From a virus, in IMG/VR virus record IMGVR_UViG_3300028840_002853, positions 1 through 45,785 of that record: a stretch of 45,785 nucleotides of DNA. One strand, 5' to 3'. The translations under genes and the position numbers were made by a program. Shown here in pieces: positions 1-7,499 of the stretch. Within the stretch, counting starts at the first letter, position 1. Every line of letters begins with the position of its first letter. Below the pieces are notes generated by a model. That model searched no databases, was not told where the DNA came from, and saw nothing but the letters and a program-made list of their open reading frames with translations.

Positions 1-15
1 CTCACGGTGGGAAAC
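1..15. repeat. Terminal direct repeat (circular closure), left copy
   Basis: The 15 bases CTCACGGTGGGAAAC open the window and close it exactly at 45771-45785. This is what an assembler leaves when a circular molecule, or a permuted linear phage genome, is cut at an arbitrary point. A true short terminal repeat is the alternative. Joining the ends gives an unbroken minus-strand layout: the gene ending at 69 is followed by about 140 intergenic bases and then the gene starting at 45711. Confidence 0.75.
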
Positions 16-68
16 TATGCGCTGGGCCCCCTCCGGGAAGGACCCATACAGCGTGGGCGTCAAGACAG

Positions 69-395
69 TTAGGCGCGTTCCAGCGTCGGCGCGTATCCTG
101 GACGCACTTGACACGTGACGTCGGTGCTTCCGCTGGATCCGCTCAGCGTCGCGCGGATCTGCACCGTATCATCGACTGCGCGATGAAAGTTCTTGCTGCC
201 GTTGGCAGCGGCAAAGGCGAGATCAGAGCCGAACTCGTCGGTCAGCGCGATCCACGTCGTTCCTTCGTCTGGGCTCACGTAGATCGTTACTGTTCCACTG
301 TCGAACGTTCCGTAACAATCGATCGTGCCCCACATATACCGCAGCGTTTGCGCGGCTCCGTTGCCGTTGGCCGCTGGTACTGCAAGAGTCAACAT
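69..395 (-). CDS. Putative tail-associated virion protein, 108 aa
   Basis: I do not recognise the family. The protein has no cysteine-rich or membrane motif and reads as alternating beta strands rich in Thr, Ser, Gly and Ala, with a stretch (VTIYVSPDEGTTWIAL) resembling the beta-sandwich of phage distal-tail or fibre-associated proteins. The ATG at 395 follows a strong ribosome site (AGGAGGATCC). It is the last gene of the leftward fibre cluster (712-1608, 461-715, 69-395), so a role in the adsorption apparatus or fibre tip is inferred from position and composition. Confidence 0.6.
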   Translation of the reverse strand: MLTLAVPAANGNGAAQTLRYMWGTIDCYGTFDSGTVTIYVSPDEGTTWIALTDEFGSDLAFAAANGSKNFHRAVDDTVQIRATLSGSSGSTDVTCQVRPGYAPTLERA

Positions 396-460
396 CTAAG
401 GATCCTCCTTGATCCGTTGTGTTTTCCGTGCTTAGTCGCTGGTCTGTTTGTGGAGCGGTA

Positions 461-715
461 TCATGCACCGCTCGCTCCGATAACTGGATTGCTCCAGGCA
501 TCGATCAGCCGCGTCCGCTCGTCTGCCGTCAACAACACGGCGTGATCATCGGGAACAACAAATGCGACCGCTACGCCGCTGGCCGCTGGCCGAGCGCTAA
601 ACCAGTGTGTGGTCACATCGCCATCACATCGCCCGCAACCGTTCGCAAGAGCAATCTCCGCTGATCGCTTTAGCGCGGCTGCGCGATCCGTAAACGATAG
701 ATACTTAATGCTCAC
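461..715 (-). CDS. Hypothetical protein, 84 aa, coupled to fibre gene
   Basis: The family is not recognised. The start is GTG at 715, and the stop of the upstream fibre gene (TGA, 712-714) overlaps it as GTGA, so translation is probably coupled. The sequence contains a CGRCDGDVTTHWF stretch and a region ending TADERTRLIDAW. This resembles the short proteins coded after phage fibre genes that assist fibre assembly or act at its tip, but that role is only inferred from coupling. Confidence 0.6.
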   Translation of the reverse strand: MSIKYLSFTDRAAALKRSAEIALANGCGRCDGDVTTHWFSARPAASGVAVAFVVPDDHAVLLTADERTRLIDAWSNPVIGASGA

Positions 716-1608
716 AGCCCAAAATACCTTTGCGTGTTTGCCAGTAACAGCTGCCTTTCGCTCGCACTCAGCGATCCGTTAAAAAGGACTTCCTCGGAGT
801 GATCGCCGTCGAGCGGGCGTGTCCCGCCGTCGGGCTCGGCGCCCGTTGCGTAATTGTCGCCGTCCACTACACCGATAGGCGTGGCGCCCGCGCCTACTGC
901 CGTTCCTACGCCTTGATCTACGCCGTCATGCCAGATCGTCCACGCGGTTGTACCGAGATCAACGGAGATGATCGCGTAGGCTGTGGGATGCGCGTGCGAG
1001 CCAGACGGCAAGATCGCGTTGTTCGACGTGTCCTCATACACCGACGATCCGGTGGCGTAGTAGCCTCCTGTTATTTCAAGAGCTAGCCCCGACAATGTAC
1101 CGACCGCGCCCAGATTTCTGTTGCGCGCGAGTGTTTGCAACGTGCTGGCATTGATATCCAGAACCAAGTGTAAGTGATTCCCGTTGCCCGAACTTGTCAT
1201 CGATGCGTGATCTGGACAATCGAGCCAATCGTCCGTCCCGTCAAAACGCAAAACCGGTCGGTTGTTCGCGCCGGCCGTGAGCAGGCTCCCGCTCGACACA
1301 ATTTGCGGCTGCTCCACCACCGTGCTGTTAGTCTTATGATTCGTGTTGCCGCTTTGATCGTACCACGTTGTTACGAATCCATCGCCGCCGTTACAGTACG
1401 CCAACAGCGCAACCGTGTCTAAGTGCACCCCGTTGAATCCGAAATCGTTTTCCCCGTTGTCTGAGGAGCGGCGAACACGGATAGCGGAACCAGCGTAACC
1501 GGCCCGCAGTTTCCGCACGCTGTAGGCCGCTGCGGCAACAGTCGAGATCCAATCCAAAGGAAAGACGCCACCCCCCCCCGGAATCAGCAGTGTTTGCATC
1601 CTGCCCAT
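712..1608 (-). CDS. Tail fibre / adsorption protein with arabinofuranosidase-B-like domain, 298 aa
   Basis: After a glycine-rich N-terminus (residues 9-14) the protein carries the signature of the alpha-L-arabinofuranosidase B catalytic-like (LamG/concanavalin-fold) domain found in phage fibres: AYSVRKLRAGYAGSAIRVRR, then ENDFGFNG, then GFVTTWYDQSGN, followed by a lectin-like beta-sandwich to the C-terminus. It probably binds or trims host surface glycan. The ATG at 1608 has GGGGATCC upstream. A run of nine C on the plus strand (1571-1579, G9 in the coding sense) lies about ten codons after the start, so a one-base slip would abolish the protein. That is a possible phase-variation switch. Confidence 0.8.
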   Translation of the reverse strand: MGRMQTLLIPGGGGVFPLDWISTVAAAAYSVRKLRAGYAGSAIRVRRSSDNGENDFGFNGVHLDTVALLAYCNGGDGFVTTWYDQSGNTNHKTNSTVVEQPQIVSSGSLLTAGANNRPVLRFDGTDDWLDCPDHASMTSSGNGNHLHLVLDINASTLQTLARNRNLGAVGTLSGLALEITGGYYATGSSVYEDTSNNAILPSGSHAHPTAYAIISVDLGTTAWTIWHDGVDQGVGTAVGAGATPIGVVDGDNYATGAEPDGGTRPLDGDHSEEVLFNGSLSASERQLLLANTQRYFGL

Positions 1609-1641
1609 TAGGATCCCCGTTGCTCCTAACCGGTGCGCATT

Positions 1642-1869
1642 TCACGCGCCATGGTCGCGAGCGGTCCGCCGATCGGCCCGCTCGTAAATCTCTTTGAGTA
1701 AGTCTCGCATCACTGCGGCGTGCGCCTCGCTCGATCCGACTTGGACGATCGCCGCGATCTCGTCCTCGTCACAATCGATAACAAACGTTTCGCACACCTT
1801 CCGAGCCTTCCCAGTCGCGGACATCATGACATCGCGAGCCTGGAAGGCCAGTTTCGCCGAATACGACAC
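1642..1869 (-). CDS. Hypothetical protein, 75 aa
   Basis: The family is not recognised. I chose GTG at 1869 because an AAGGTGG-like ribosome site precedes it; an in-frame ATG at 1899 would add ten residues. The acidic centre (VIDCDEDEIAAIVQV) and helical C-terminus (AAVMRDLLKEIYERAD) suggest a small soluble helical protein. It overlaps the 3' end of the membrane protein gene at 1769-2188 by about 100 bases, which is unusual here and may mean that gene ends earlier. Confidence 0.5.
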   Translation of the reverse strand: MSYSAKLAFQARDVMMSATGKARKVCETFVIDCDEDEIAAIVQVGSSEAHAAVMRDLLKEIYERADRRTARDHGA

Positions 1870-2188
1870 GTGTCCACCTTCTTTCCGGAAAACGGCCAAA
1901 GCGCGGCGCCTGGAGGTGTGCGCCGGATTTGTCCTCTATCCGCTCCAGGCGCCGCTCAATGGATCGGACGCGCTCGTCCACGCGAACCAGGACCTCGAGG
2001 CTTTGGCTCATCCGGTCCTGGACCTCAATCAGCTTTTGCACGGCCAGGGAATTCGCGTGGACCTGCCGGTCAAGCCGCCAGCCCCATCGGTACAGCGGAA
2101 TCCCAAAAGCCAAGGCCGGCGTCATGGCTAGGGCGGCCAGGGCAATCCAGCTCCGTATTCCCAAGGTCACCTTTGTCGCGTCGTTCAT
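1769..2188 (-). CDS. Membrane-anchored coiled-coil protein, 139 aa (holin/spanin-like candidate)
   Basis: The ATG at 2188 overlaps the protease stop as ATGA, indicating coupling. One hydrophobic segment near residues 10-30 is followed by a long amphipathic helix with many Arg, Glu and Leu (RVDERVRSIERRLERIEDK), predicting a single-pass anchor with a coiled coil. This architecture resembles phage holin-type XhlA or spanin-like proteins, so lysis is possible but unproven. The C-terminal 45 residues look unlike the rest and run over the start of the next gene. A frameshift or a spurious tail is possible. Confidence 0.6.
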   Translation of the reverse strand: MNDATKVTLGIRSWIALAALAMTPALAFGIPLYRWGWRLDRQVHANSLAVQKLIEVQDRMSQSLEVLVRVDERVRSIERRLERIEDKSGAHLQAPRFGRFPERRWTRVVFGETGLPGSRCHDVRDWEGSEGVRNVCYRL

Positions 2189-3117
2189 CGCTGCAATCGG
2201 TCCCGTTGCCATTGTGCCGGTTCGTGGCCAATATCCCGCCGTTCGCGAACGGCTGGCGTCGGATTGAGCTTCGCCTCATGCGCCGCAAACCCCGGGCGGG
2301 CGTTTTCCAATGGGACTTTCTTCAGTGCCGCCTCAGTAGTCTTGCCGTCTGGAGCAAAGAGCCATTCGCACTTGACCTCTTTGGCCCATTTCCGCACGAC
2401 GCGCAACGGGACCATCCAATGGAATGAATCCGCACCTCGCAGCCCAAGCGTAATCATGCCAATCCACTTACCGTCAGCCGTCGTGACCATGCCGCCGCTG
2501 CTTCCGGGCAGCCCAGGGCAACTCACTTGATCGAACGGTTCTCGGCTGAATTCCTCGATCCGGCAGCCGACCCGGGCAAGGTTGCCATGCAGCACGCTGG
2601 CGGCTCCAATCTCCTGCCCTCCTGGACTGCCGCAGTGAATCACCTGCATACCCGCACTGGGGATTCGATTCCCCTCGTGGAAAACGATCGAGACATCCTT
2701 CCAGTTTTTGGCCCGAACACGTAGCAGCGCTATATCTTTCGCGCAGTCCACGGATACGACGCGAGCGATCATGGTTGTTTGGCCGACCCGTTCGCCGGTC
2801 GATTCGTCGATTTTCTCTTGAAGTAGCTCGACGTCCCTATAAGTGACCTGCTCTTTCTTGTCGCCATCCGGTGTGACCACTGTCTTGACGACTCGCAGGT
2901 CTTCGACCACGTGATGGGCGGTGATGACGAAGTTTGCCTTTTCGCCCTCCACCAGTCGTGTGACGATCGTGCCGCTGCCCCGATCGCTGTAACCCTTTTT
3001 GATCGTGACAGAGCAATTCTGGAGATGATTCCCGACTTTCTCCGCTTCCGATTGTGCATAGATCACCGAACACGCAACAATCGCAATCAGCCAAACTACG
3101 GCCCTTATCCTATTCAT
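2185..3117 (-). CDS. Secreted trypsin-like serine protease, 310 aa
   Basis: A signal peptide (basic start, hydrophobic residues 6-20) precedes a chymotrypsin-fold S1 domain of DegP/HhoA type. The catalytic triad can be read as His69 in TAHHVV, Asp128 in CAKDIALL, and Ser207 in GSSGG. No PDZ domain follows, only about 80 residues of low-complexity tail. A good ribosome site (AAAGGA) precedes the ATG. The stop overlaps the start of the membrane protein at 2188. Trypsin-like proteases exported by a phage are uncommon. Possible roles are processing of host surface protein, of the fibre, or superinfection control; these are inferences. Confidence 0.8.
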   Translation of the reverse strand: MNRIRAVVWLIAIVACSVIYAQSEAEKVGNHLQNCSVTIKKGYSDRGSGTIVTRLVEGEKANFVITAHHVVEDLRVVKTVVTPDGDKKEQVTYRDVELLQEKIDESTGERVGQTTMIARVVSVDCAKDIALLRVRAKNWKDVSIVFHEGNRIPSAGMQVIHCGSPGGQEIGAASVLHGNLARVGCRIEEFSREPFDQVSCPGLPGSSGGMVTTADGKWIGMITLGLRGADSFHWMVPLRVVRKWAKEVKCEWLFAPDGKTTEAALKKVPLENARPGFAAHEAKLNPTPAVRERRDIGHEPAQWQRDRLQR

Positions 3118-3187
3118 GTTTCAAATTCCTTTATTTGTGATGTGCGAAACTGATCTATGAGAAACCGTCCCACGTGACCGGAGGTGT

Positions 3188-3400
3188 TCATCGGTGAGTT
3201 TTTCGCCATCGCGCTGCCCGTTGATCTCGTCGCCGCAGAAACGCCATCAGACGCTGGAGTCTGGCGACTTGCTGCTCATCGCCCAATCCGGCGTACTCCT
3301 GTTTCAGTTCCTCGAGGGTTGGCTGCTTGGCCGCATGTTCCTTTAGCTCAGCCGCGTACTCGCCGAGCGATCGCTGTTCATCGGTGGCGCCATGTATCAT
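3188..3400 (-). CDS. Small helical hypothetical protein, 70 aa
   Basis: The family is not recognised. I take ATG at 3400, preceded by a GATCAAGAAAG purine stretch, rather than the non-ATG 39 bases upstream. The chain is highly charged and helical throughout (SLGEYAAELKEHAAKQ, then QVARLQRLMAFLRRR). It stands between the protease gene and a strong inverted repeat at 3427-3462. Confidence 0.5.
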   Translation of the reverse strand: MIHGATDEQRSLGEYAAELKEHAAKQPTLEELKQEYAGLGDEQQVARLQRLMAFLRRRDQRAARWRKTHR

Positions 3401-3426
3401 CTTTCTTGATCCGTGGCAGCGTCTGG

Positions 3427-3462
3427 CTGGCGGCCCCAAGGAGTGCTAACCCGGGCCGCCAG
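3427..3462. terminator. Inverted repeat between two minus-strand genes
   Basis: CTGGCGGCCC (3427-3436) and GGGCCGCCAG (3453-3462) form a perfect 10-base stem with a 16-base loop, in the gap between the genes at 3491-4186 and 3188-3400. No U run follows on the minus strand, so it may slow or end transcription, or protect mRNA. Confidence 0.35.
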
Positions 3463-3490
3463 CGGACGCCGCTGAGGTGGATTGTGGCCG

Positions 3491-4186
3491 TTAGGCCGCC
3501 GGCCTGGTCGCTACGGCCGTTTCTCCGTCTGCAATGGCTCCGCTCCGCTCAGGGCCCTGCGGCTCCTCAGTCGGAAGCACGCCCTCCGTCACCCCTACCA
3601 CGCGGGCATCGCCGCCGCACTCGTCGCACACCTGCCACATTTCCAGCAGGCCGGCGTAGAGCTGGGCGCCCTCCTCTGGCGTGATGCGATGCGTGGCCAT
3701 TCGGGCGTCGAGTCGAGTCGCCGTCGTGATGTGCAGATCGAGGGCGGTTATCAACGTGAAGCCGTCCACGTTGCGGAGAGACATGGCGCTCAGGCTCGGC
3801 ACATCCGAATCCGTCCCGTCGAGTCGCTCTCGCAATTCAAAGGCCCGGCCGCTCGGTCTGGCGATGCCATCACCCATCCCGGTCGTTTCGCTCGCGGTTG
3901 GCAACTCCAAACTCATCGCTTTGGCCAACTCTTCGAGATTCTCGATCTTCTGGTCCTGGTTCCCGCTTGAATGGACCATCTTTCGGCGCAGACGATCGAG
4001 GCGGACGAGCCACTGCCGAATCTTTCGGTCGGTGGCGGTCGTCCAGCCCTGCTGCAGCTGCATGTCTTGGAACTGCATCCATTGCTGTCGGGCCTTGATC
4101 GCGTGCCCGACGTAGGAATGGATACTGCGATTCGCAAAGAAGGTGATCGCGTCAACAAAAGTCTCGGTCCCCGTGTGGCCTGCCAT
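3491..4186 (-). CDS. Hypothetical protein, 231 aa
   Basis: The family is not recognised. The ATG at 4186 lies directly after the TAG of the gene upstream. The N-terminal half is helical (FVDAITFFANRSIHSYVGHA, then Trp/Gln-rich segments). The C-terminal half holds a CDECGGD motif. Its order with the two genes upstream (coiled-coil membrane protein and 28-aa membrane peptide) suggests one operon, perhaps virion-internal or lysis related, but nothing in the sequence fixes a function. Confidence 0.6.
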   Translation of the reverse strand: MAGHTGTETFVDAITFFANRSIHSYVGHAIKARQQWMQFQDMQLQQGWTTATDRKIRQWLVRLDRLRRKMVHSSGNQDQKIENLEELAKAMSLELPTASETTGMGDGIARPSGRAFELRERLDGTDSDVPSLSAMSLRNVDGFTLITALDLHITTATRLDARMATHRITPEEGAQLYAGLLEMWQVCDECGGDARVVGVTEGVLPTEEPQGPERSGAIADGETAVATRPAA

Positions 4187-4187
4187 G

Positions 4188-5453
4188 CTAGGCTCCCTGT
4201 ATGGATACTGGCGTCGACCGCTCAGCGCCCTTGGTGAAAATGCGGTCTACGTTTGCTCGAACTCGATCCCGCAAACTGCGAACGAACTGGCGCAGCCCAT
4301 CATCCTGGGCCTCTGCCGCAAGGTCGGCCGTCGCCTGATCAAACTCGCGCCCGAGGTGTTCGTCGTACAGTTGATCTCGCGCGCCGTTTGACCGATACAG
4401 CTGTGCCAGCTGCTCAGCGTAGTTTCGATAACGATCTGGGCCTGTGGTCGCCGGCTGCTGCTGAGAGCCGCCCGCCGCCCGTCGGCGGCGTAGTAGACGC
4501 AGCCCGGACATTCCCGCCCAGATCAGCCATGGGGCGGCTGAGACCCCTCCAGCAGCCGCAGCGAGCGGGAGAAGATGCTTACGAAGGACATCCTCGATCG
4601 ACGGGATAGCGGCGGCCGGGCCTTCTGTGGTCGACGGCGGAGGGGACGCTTTCAACTGCTCGATTGATGCGGCAACATCGGCCAATCTGCGGGCGATCCC
4701 TTCCATTTGGAGAGTGGATGGCGCTCCCTCGGTGGGGGCCTGCTGCAATTTCTTGAGCTGACCGGTCAAGGCTTCCAGGCGCTTGGAAAGATCGGAATCG
4801 CGATAGGCGAGATTGTCCGGGACGGTGGCAATGGTCTGTAATTGGCCCGTCAGAGCTTCAAGTTGCTTTTCCAGACCGGCTACCCTATCTCCGAAGCCAG
4901 ACGCGGCGCACGCCTCCGCGGCGCAACGTTCTTGATTGCGGATAGCCGCGATGTGTTCCGCGAGCGCATAGATCGCCTTGGTCTGATCTCCCACCTCTTC
5001 GGCCAATTCGCGCAGGCCGGCGAGCTCGCGATCCTTCCCATTCGCCTCGTTATCGCCAATTGTCTCTTGTTCTTGTCGAGGCGTAGGCACGGGGACGAGC
5101 TCGCCCGCCGGCTGCATCTTGGGGGGCGTAGTGGCGGGCTCCGTTGCTTGTCGTGGAAGCGGGGGCGGGGCGGCCGGATAAACCGCTTGGCCGCCTTGCG
5201 GGATCGTCTGAACTTGGGGCGACCGACTGGGCCTCATCGTCTTGTCGCCGCAGATAGCGCAAGGCGAAAACCGGTGATGCCAATGGCCTTGAATCTGCTG
5301 GCATACGCCGTTCAGGCAGCGGGTGTGGGGTGGCACCCATTGCCACTGCAGCCGCTCGAGGATCTGGCATCGCTGCGCCGTGTGAGGATCCTCGGACGCA
5401 TGCACCGGTGCGCAAATCGCGAAAGTCAGGATGGCCAACAGAAGGCGTTTCAT
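4188..5453 (-). CDS. Secreted/membrane coiled-coil protein, 421 aa
   Basis: The start is ATG at 5453, overlapped by the stop of the 28-codon gene upstream (ATGA). A cleavable-looking signal (KRLLLAILTFAICAPVHA) is followed by a Cys-rich head (CLNGVCQQ, CAICGD), a Pro-rich linker, long coiled coils (VAGLEKQLEALTGQLQTI, partly repeated as LSKRLEALTGQLKKLQ), a membrane segment near residue 310, then an RRRR stop-transfer and a cytoplasmic helical tail. The overall layout is that of an envelope-spanning protein. I do not recognise a named family. A virion or superinfection role is a guess. Confidence 0.7.
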   Translation of the reverse strand: MKRLLLAILTFAICAPVHASEDPHTAQRCQILERLQWQWVPPHTRCLNGVCQQIQGHWHHRFSPCAICGDKTMRPSRSPQVQTIPQGGQAVYPAAPPPLPRQATEPATTPPKMQPAGELVPVPTPRQEQETIGDNEANGKDRELAGLRELAEEVGDQTKAIYALAEHIAAIRNQERCAAEACAASGFGDRVAGLEKQLEALTGQLQTIATVPDNLAYRDSDLSKRLEALTGQLKKLQQAPTEGAPSTLQMEGIARRLADVAASIEQLKASPPPSTTEGPAAAIPSIEDVLRKHLLPLAAAAGGVSAAPWLIWAGMSGLRLLRRRRAAGGSQQQPATTGPDRYRNYAEQLAQLYRSNGARDQLYDEHLGREFDQATADLAAEAQDDGLRQFVRSLRDRVRANVDRIFTKGAERSTPVSIQGA

Positions 5454-5536
5454 TGGTTTCGGTAGTTCCAAATCACAGCGTTCGCAAGGGTCAGCATCAT
5501 CAGGACGGCGCCGGCGAGGATCAGGCCGTCGGTCAT
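5450..5536 (-). CDS. 28-aa single-pass membrane microprotein
   Basis: This ORF is supported by context: its ATG (5534-5536) overlaps the TGA of the upstream gene, and its TGA (5450-5452) overlaps the ATG of the downstream gene, both as ATGA. The peptide has a 17-residue hydrophobic stretch (LILAGAVLMMLTLANAV) ending WNYRNQ, so it should span the membrane once. Such peptides in phages include holin-like and regulatory membrane proteins. The function is not known. Confidence 0.75.
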   Translation of the reverse strand: MTDGLILAGAVLMMLTLANAVIWNYRNQ

Positions 5537-5979
5537 GCCGCCTCGGCCACCGCTGGCCGATAGCTCACGGCGCCGCGTTTCGTTTGGGTCGTGCGATGCC
5601 GCATCCTCTTAAGCATTCGCTCCACGGCCTTCAGGTCCGTTGGATCGACATCCGGCAGCTTGCCGGACTTCTCGAACTTCTCGGGCAGCGCATCGAGCAT
5701 TTGGAGACGTTTCGCCTTTGGCAGCTGGTCGAGCAAATGGGCCACCAGGTGCGCCACGTTGGCCCCAGTTGAGCCGGCGACCTGTGTCTCGTGTCCTACG
5801 GTCAGGACCCCGGCAAGCTCTTCCTGAATGGCTGCTCCGCTGCAGCGGCTGGTGATCTCGATCTCGAGGTCATACGCCTGACCGTCCTCCAGCAAATCCC
5901 GGTCGGCTTCCTTCGCAGCGTGGGCCTTCAGCGCGTGATAGGTGGCGCTTCTGAGCTTAGCGCGGCTGATTCTGGGCAT
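5533..5979 (-). CDS. Hypothetical protein, 148 aa
   Basis: The family is not recognised. The ATG at 5979 follows a strong purine-rich site (GGGGGGGAAAGG). The region from about residue 35 (DLEIEITSRCSGAAIQEELA) suggests a small mixed alpha/beta domain, followed by a helical charged C-terminus (KAVERMLKRMRHRT). Its stop is coupled to the 28-aa membrane peptide gene. Confidence 0.65.
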   Translation of the reverse strand: MPRISRAKLRSATYHALKAHAAKEADRDLLEDGQAYDLEIEITSRCSGAAIQEELAGVLTVGHETQVAGSTGANVAHLVAHLLDQLPKAKRLQMLDALPEKFEKSGKLPDVDPTDLKAVERMLKRMRHRTTQTKRGAVSYRPAVAEAA

Positions 5980-5990
5980 CCTTTCCCCCC

Positions 5991-6623
5991 CTACGGTTCA
6001 AGAGTGAACTCATACTGAAAGAAGAGTGAACGGGTCAGATCGTTCGGCGTAGTCAGGAAATCCGGCAGGTTTGGAACCGGATCAACGAAACCGCCGAGAC
6101 GGCAAGCAAGCGCCACGGCGTGGCTGCAGAATGGCCGAACGTTGCGGCCGTTATTCACTATGTCGGAGGTTTCCAGGGCGTAGAAACGCCAGACCAGAGG
6201 GACTTTCCGCAGCCCTATCCGAAGCACCGAGCGATAGCCATAGTCGAGGCGCGTCAGCAGCTCCATATACTGGACGGCTCCCTTCGCGTCCCATCCCTCA
6301 AATGGCTCATCGAAGTTGGTAGTCCAGCGTCCGCCAGCGTTCGGCGAGAAGATATCGATCCGCCCTGGGTACTTGTCGACCTCAGCCCGGAGCGGCCGAA
6401 CCCTGCCCCCGTGGAACTCGCGGAGCTCGAGGACGTCCACGCTTGCGAGCCCGCGCCGAAGAAGAGCGGAATGAGAGTGCGGGCCGCCGGTAGCATAGCA
6501 GATGATGTTGGACAGCCAGCCTTGACCGAGGCCCCGGTACTGGGCGAGCCACGCGTTGCCAATCCTGGGCGCCGCCCGATTGTAACAGAGGAGTTTCGGG
6601 TTGGCGGGGTCGAAGTGCGTCAT
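5991..6623 (-). CDS. Permuted papain-fold (YiiX/NlpC-like) cysteine hydrolase, 210 aa
   Basis: The pattern GGPHSHSALL (conserved His after a Gly-rich turn) early in the chain and RPFCSHAVALA (catalytic Cys) late in the chain is that of circularly permuted NlpC/P60 proteins such as YiiX, which act on amide bonds in peptidoglycan or lipids. In a phage this could be a lysis or entry enzyme. I chose ATG at 6623; a GTG at 6704 is also open but adds a poorly structured N-terminus, and neither has a clear ribosome site. Confidence 0.6.
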   Translation of the reverse strand: MTHFDPANPKLLCYNRAAPRIGNAWLAQYRGLGQGWLSNIICYATGGPHSHSALLRRGLASVDVLELREFHGGRVRPLRAEVDKYPGRIDIFSPNAGGRWTTNFDEPFEGWDAKGAVQYMELLTRLDYGYRSVLRIGLRKVPLVWRFYALETSDIVNNGRNVRPFCSHAVALACRLGGFVDPVPNLPDFLTTPNDLTRSLFFQYEFTLEP

Positions 6624-6745
6624 GCGTCGGAGGACCAGGGGGGCGCGGCATCCCTGCCGCGTTATCGCAATCCCTTGCGTCCCCCCCGGTGCTATGCCAA
6701 GCACAACGGCCGACGGGTCCGCTCTGGGCCCGTTGGCTGATCTGC

Positions 6746-7030
6746 TTAGTCGCCGCGGACGGTCACATGGGCCGTACTCACAATGACGATTTTGGCCCGT
6801 AGTCCGCTGATCATCTCGAGGGTAATCCGGCCGGATTCCAGCTCGAGGACGCCCTCAAACACCAGCGTCTCGCGCCTTGTGATTTGCCCCTGCTCCGTCA
6901 CGTCCAGCAAAACGGCATCCGGATGCACCGCTGCGACGCGCAGCAGAGCGGCATCGCCGATCAGGATCGCTTTCCCTGCCCTGATGTTGGCGACAAATGC
7001 CCCTCTAAGCTGCTCCGCTTCTGGGTTCAT
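6746..7030 (-). CDS. Divergent CsrA-like RNA-binding protein A, 94 aa
   Basis: Residues about 17-55 (AGKAILIGDAALLRVAAVH, then VLLDVTEQGQITRRETL) follow the CsrA strand pattern G-x-x-I-x-I-G-D, then V-x-L-x-V and R-R-E, with about 35 extra C-terminal residues of beta character. CsrA dimers bind GGA motifs in mRNA leaders and control translation. The start ATG (7028-7030) lies just downstream of the terminator-like hairpin at 7044-7093. Sequence drift is large, so the assignment rests on pattern. A second CsrA-like gene lies 470 bases upstream. Confidence 0.55.
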   Translation of the reverse strand: MNPEAEQLRGAFVANIRAGKAILIGDAALLRVAAVHPDAVLLDVTEQGQITRRETLVFEGVLELESGRITLEMISGLRAKIVIVSTAHVTVRGD

Positions 7031-7043
7031 CCGTGCCCCGATA

Positions 7044-7093
7044 CGAAAAAAGGCCGTCGGTCCCTCTCGGCAACAAGAGGGAGCGACGGCCTT
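7044..7093 (-). terminator. Rho-independent terminator-like hairpin (minus strand)
   Basis: Bases 7050-7067 and 7076-7093 pair over 18 positions with one mismatch and an 8-base loop. On the minus strand the stem is followed at once by six U. It should end transcription coming from the genes at 7254-7754. A 64-codon reading frame (7027-7221, TTG start) runs through it and ends in ATGA with the CsrA-like start. I consider that frame spurious, but attenuation by a leader ORF cannot be excluded. Confidence 0.75.
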
Positions 7094-7253
7094 CGCTCGC
7101 TTGCCAGCAATCTGCCAATCCGTTCTCCCAATATGGTACAGACGGAGGCCCAAAATCGCAAGCGATATACTGGCGCTGAGCTAGCAGCGCAGAGGTTTGT
7201 AAGCCTTTGCAGATCCTGCAATTACGCCGATTGCTGCGGCTGGTCCCAGAGCA

Positions 7254-7487
7254 TCATGTATGGGGGTCGTGCCAACACTCCACCAGATGGTCTGGGCTGC
7301 CGGGCGGAAGATCCCGCCGCACAGCGTCCAACGTCGGCACGCGTTCACGGGCGCCCAGCAGCGTGCCTGCCTTCGCGACGGTGCGGACGAACTGCGCCGG
7401 CTGGCTATCCCCCGCCCACCACTCGCGGACCCAGTAAACGGGCTGGCTTCGTGCATGCGGCTCCAACGTGATCATCCAGAGGTACAC
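7254..7487 (-). CDS. Small Trp-rich hypothetical protein, 77 aa
   Basis: The family is not recognised. The GTG at 7487 has an AGGGAGC site at good spacing. Trp-rich N-terminus (MYLWMITLEPH, then VYWVREWWAGD) and an ending LVECWHDPHT, without signal or membrane segments. It follows the CsrA-like gene by 12 bases, so the two are probably co-transcribed up to the hairpin at 7044-7093. Confidence 0.6.
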   Translation of the reverse strand: MYLWMITLEPHARSQPVYWVREWWAGDSQPAQFVRTVAKAGTLLGARERVPTLDAVRRDLPPGSPDHLVECWHDPHT

Positions 7488-7499
7488 GTTTTGGCTCCC

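Noticed and set aside
7181-7456. 91-codon minus-strand frame overlapping 7254-7487
   Set aside because: No ribosome site, Arg/Ser/Ala-rich noise; the overlapping GTG-started frame is better supported.
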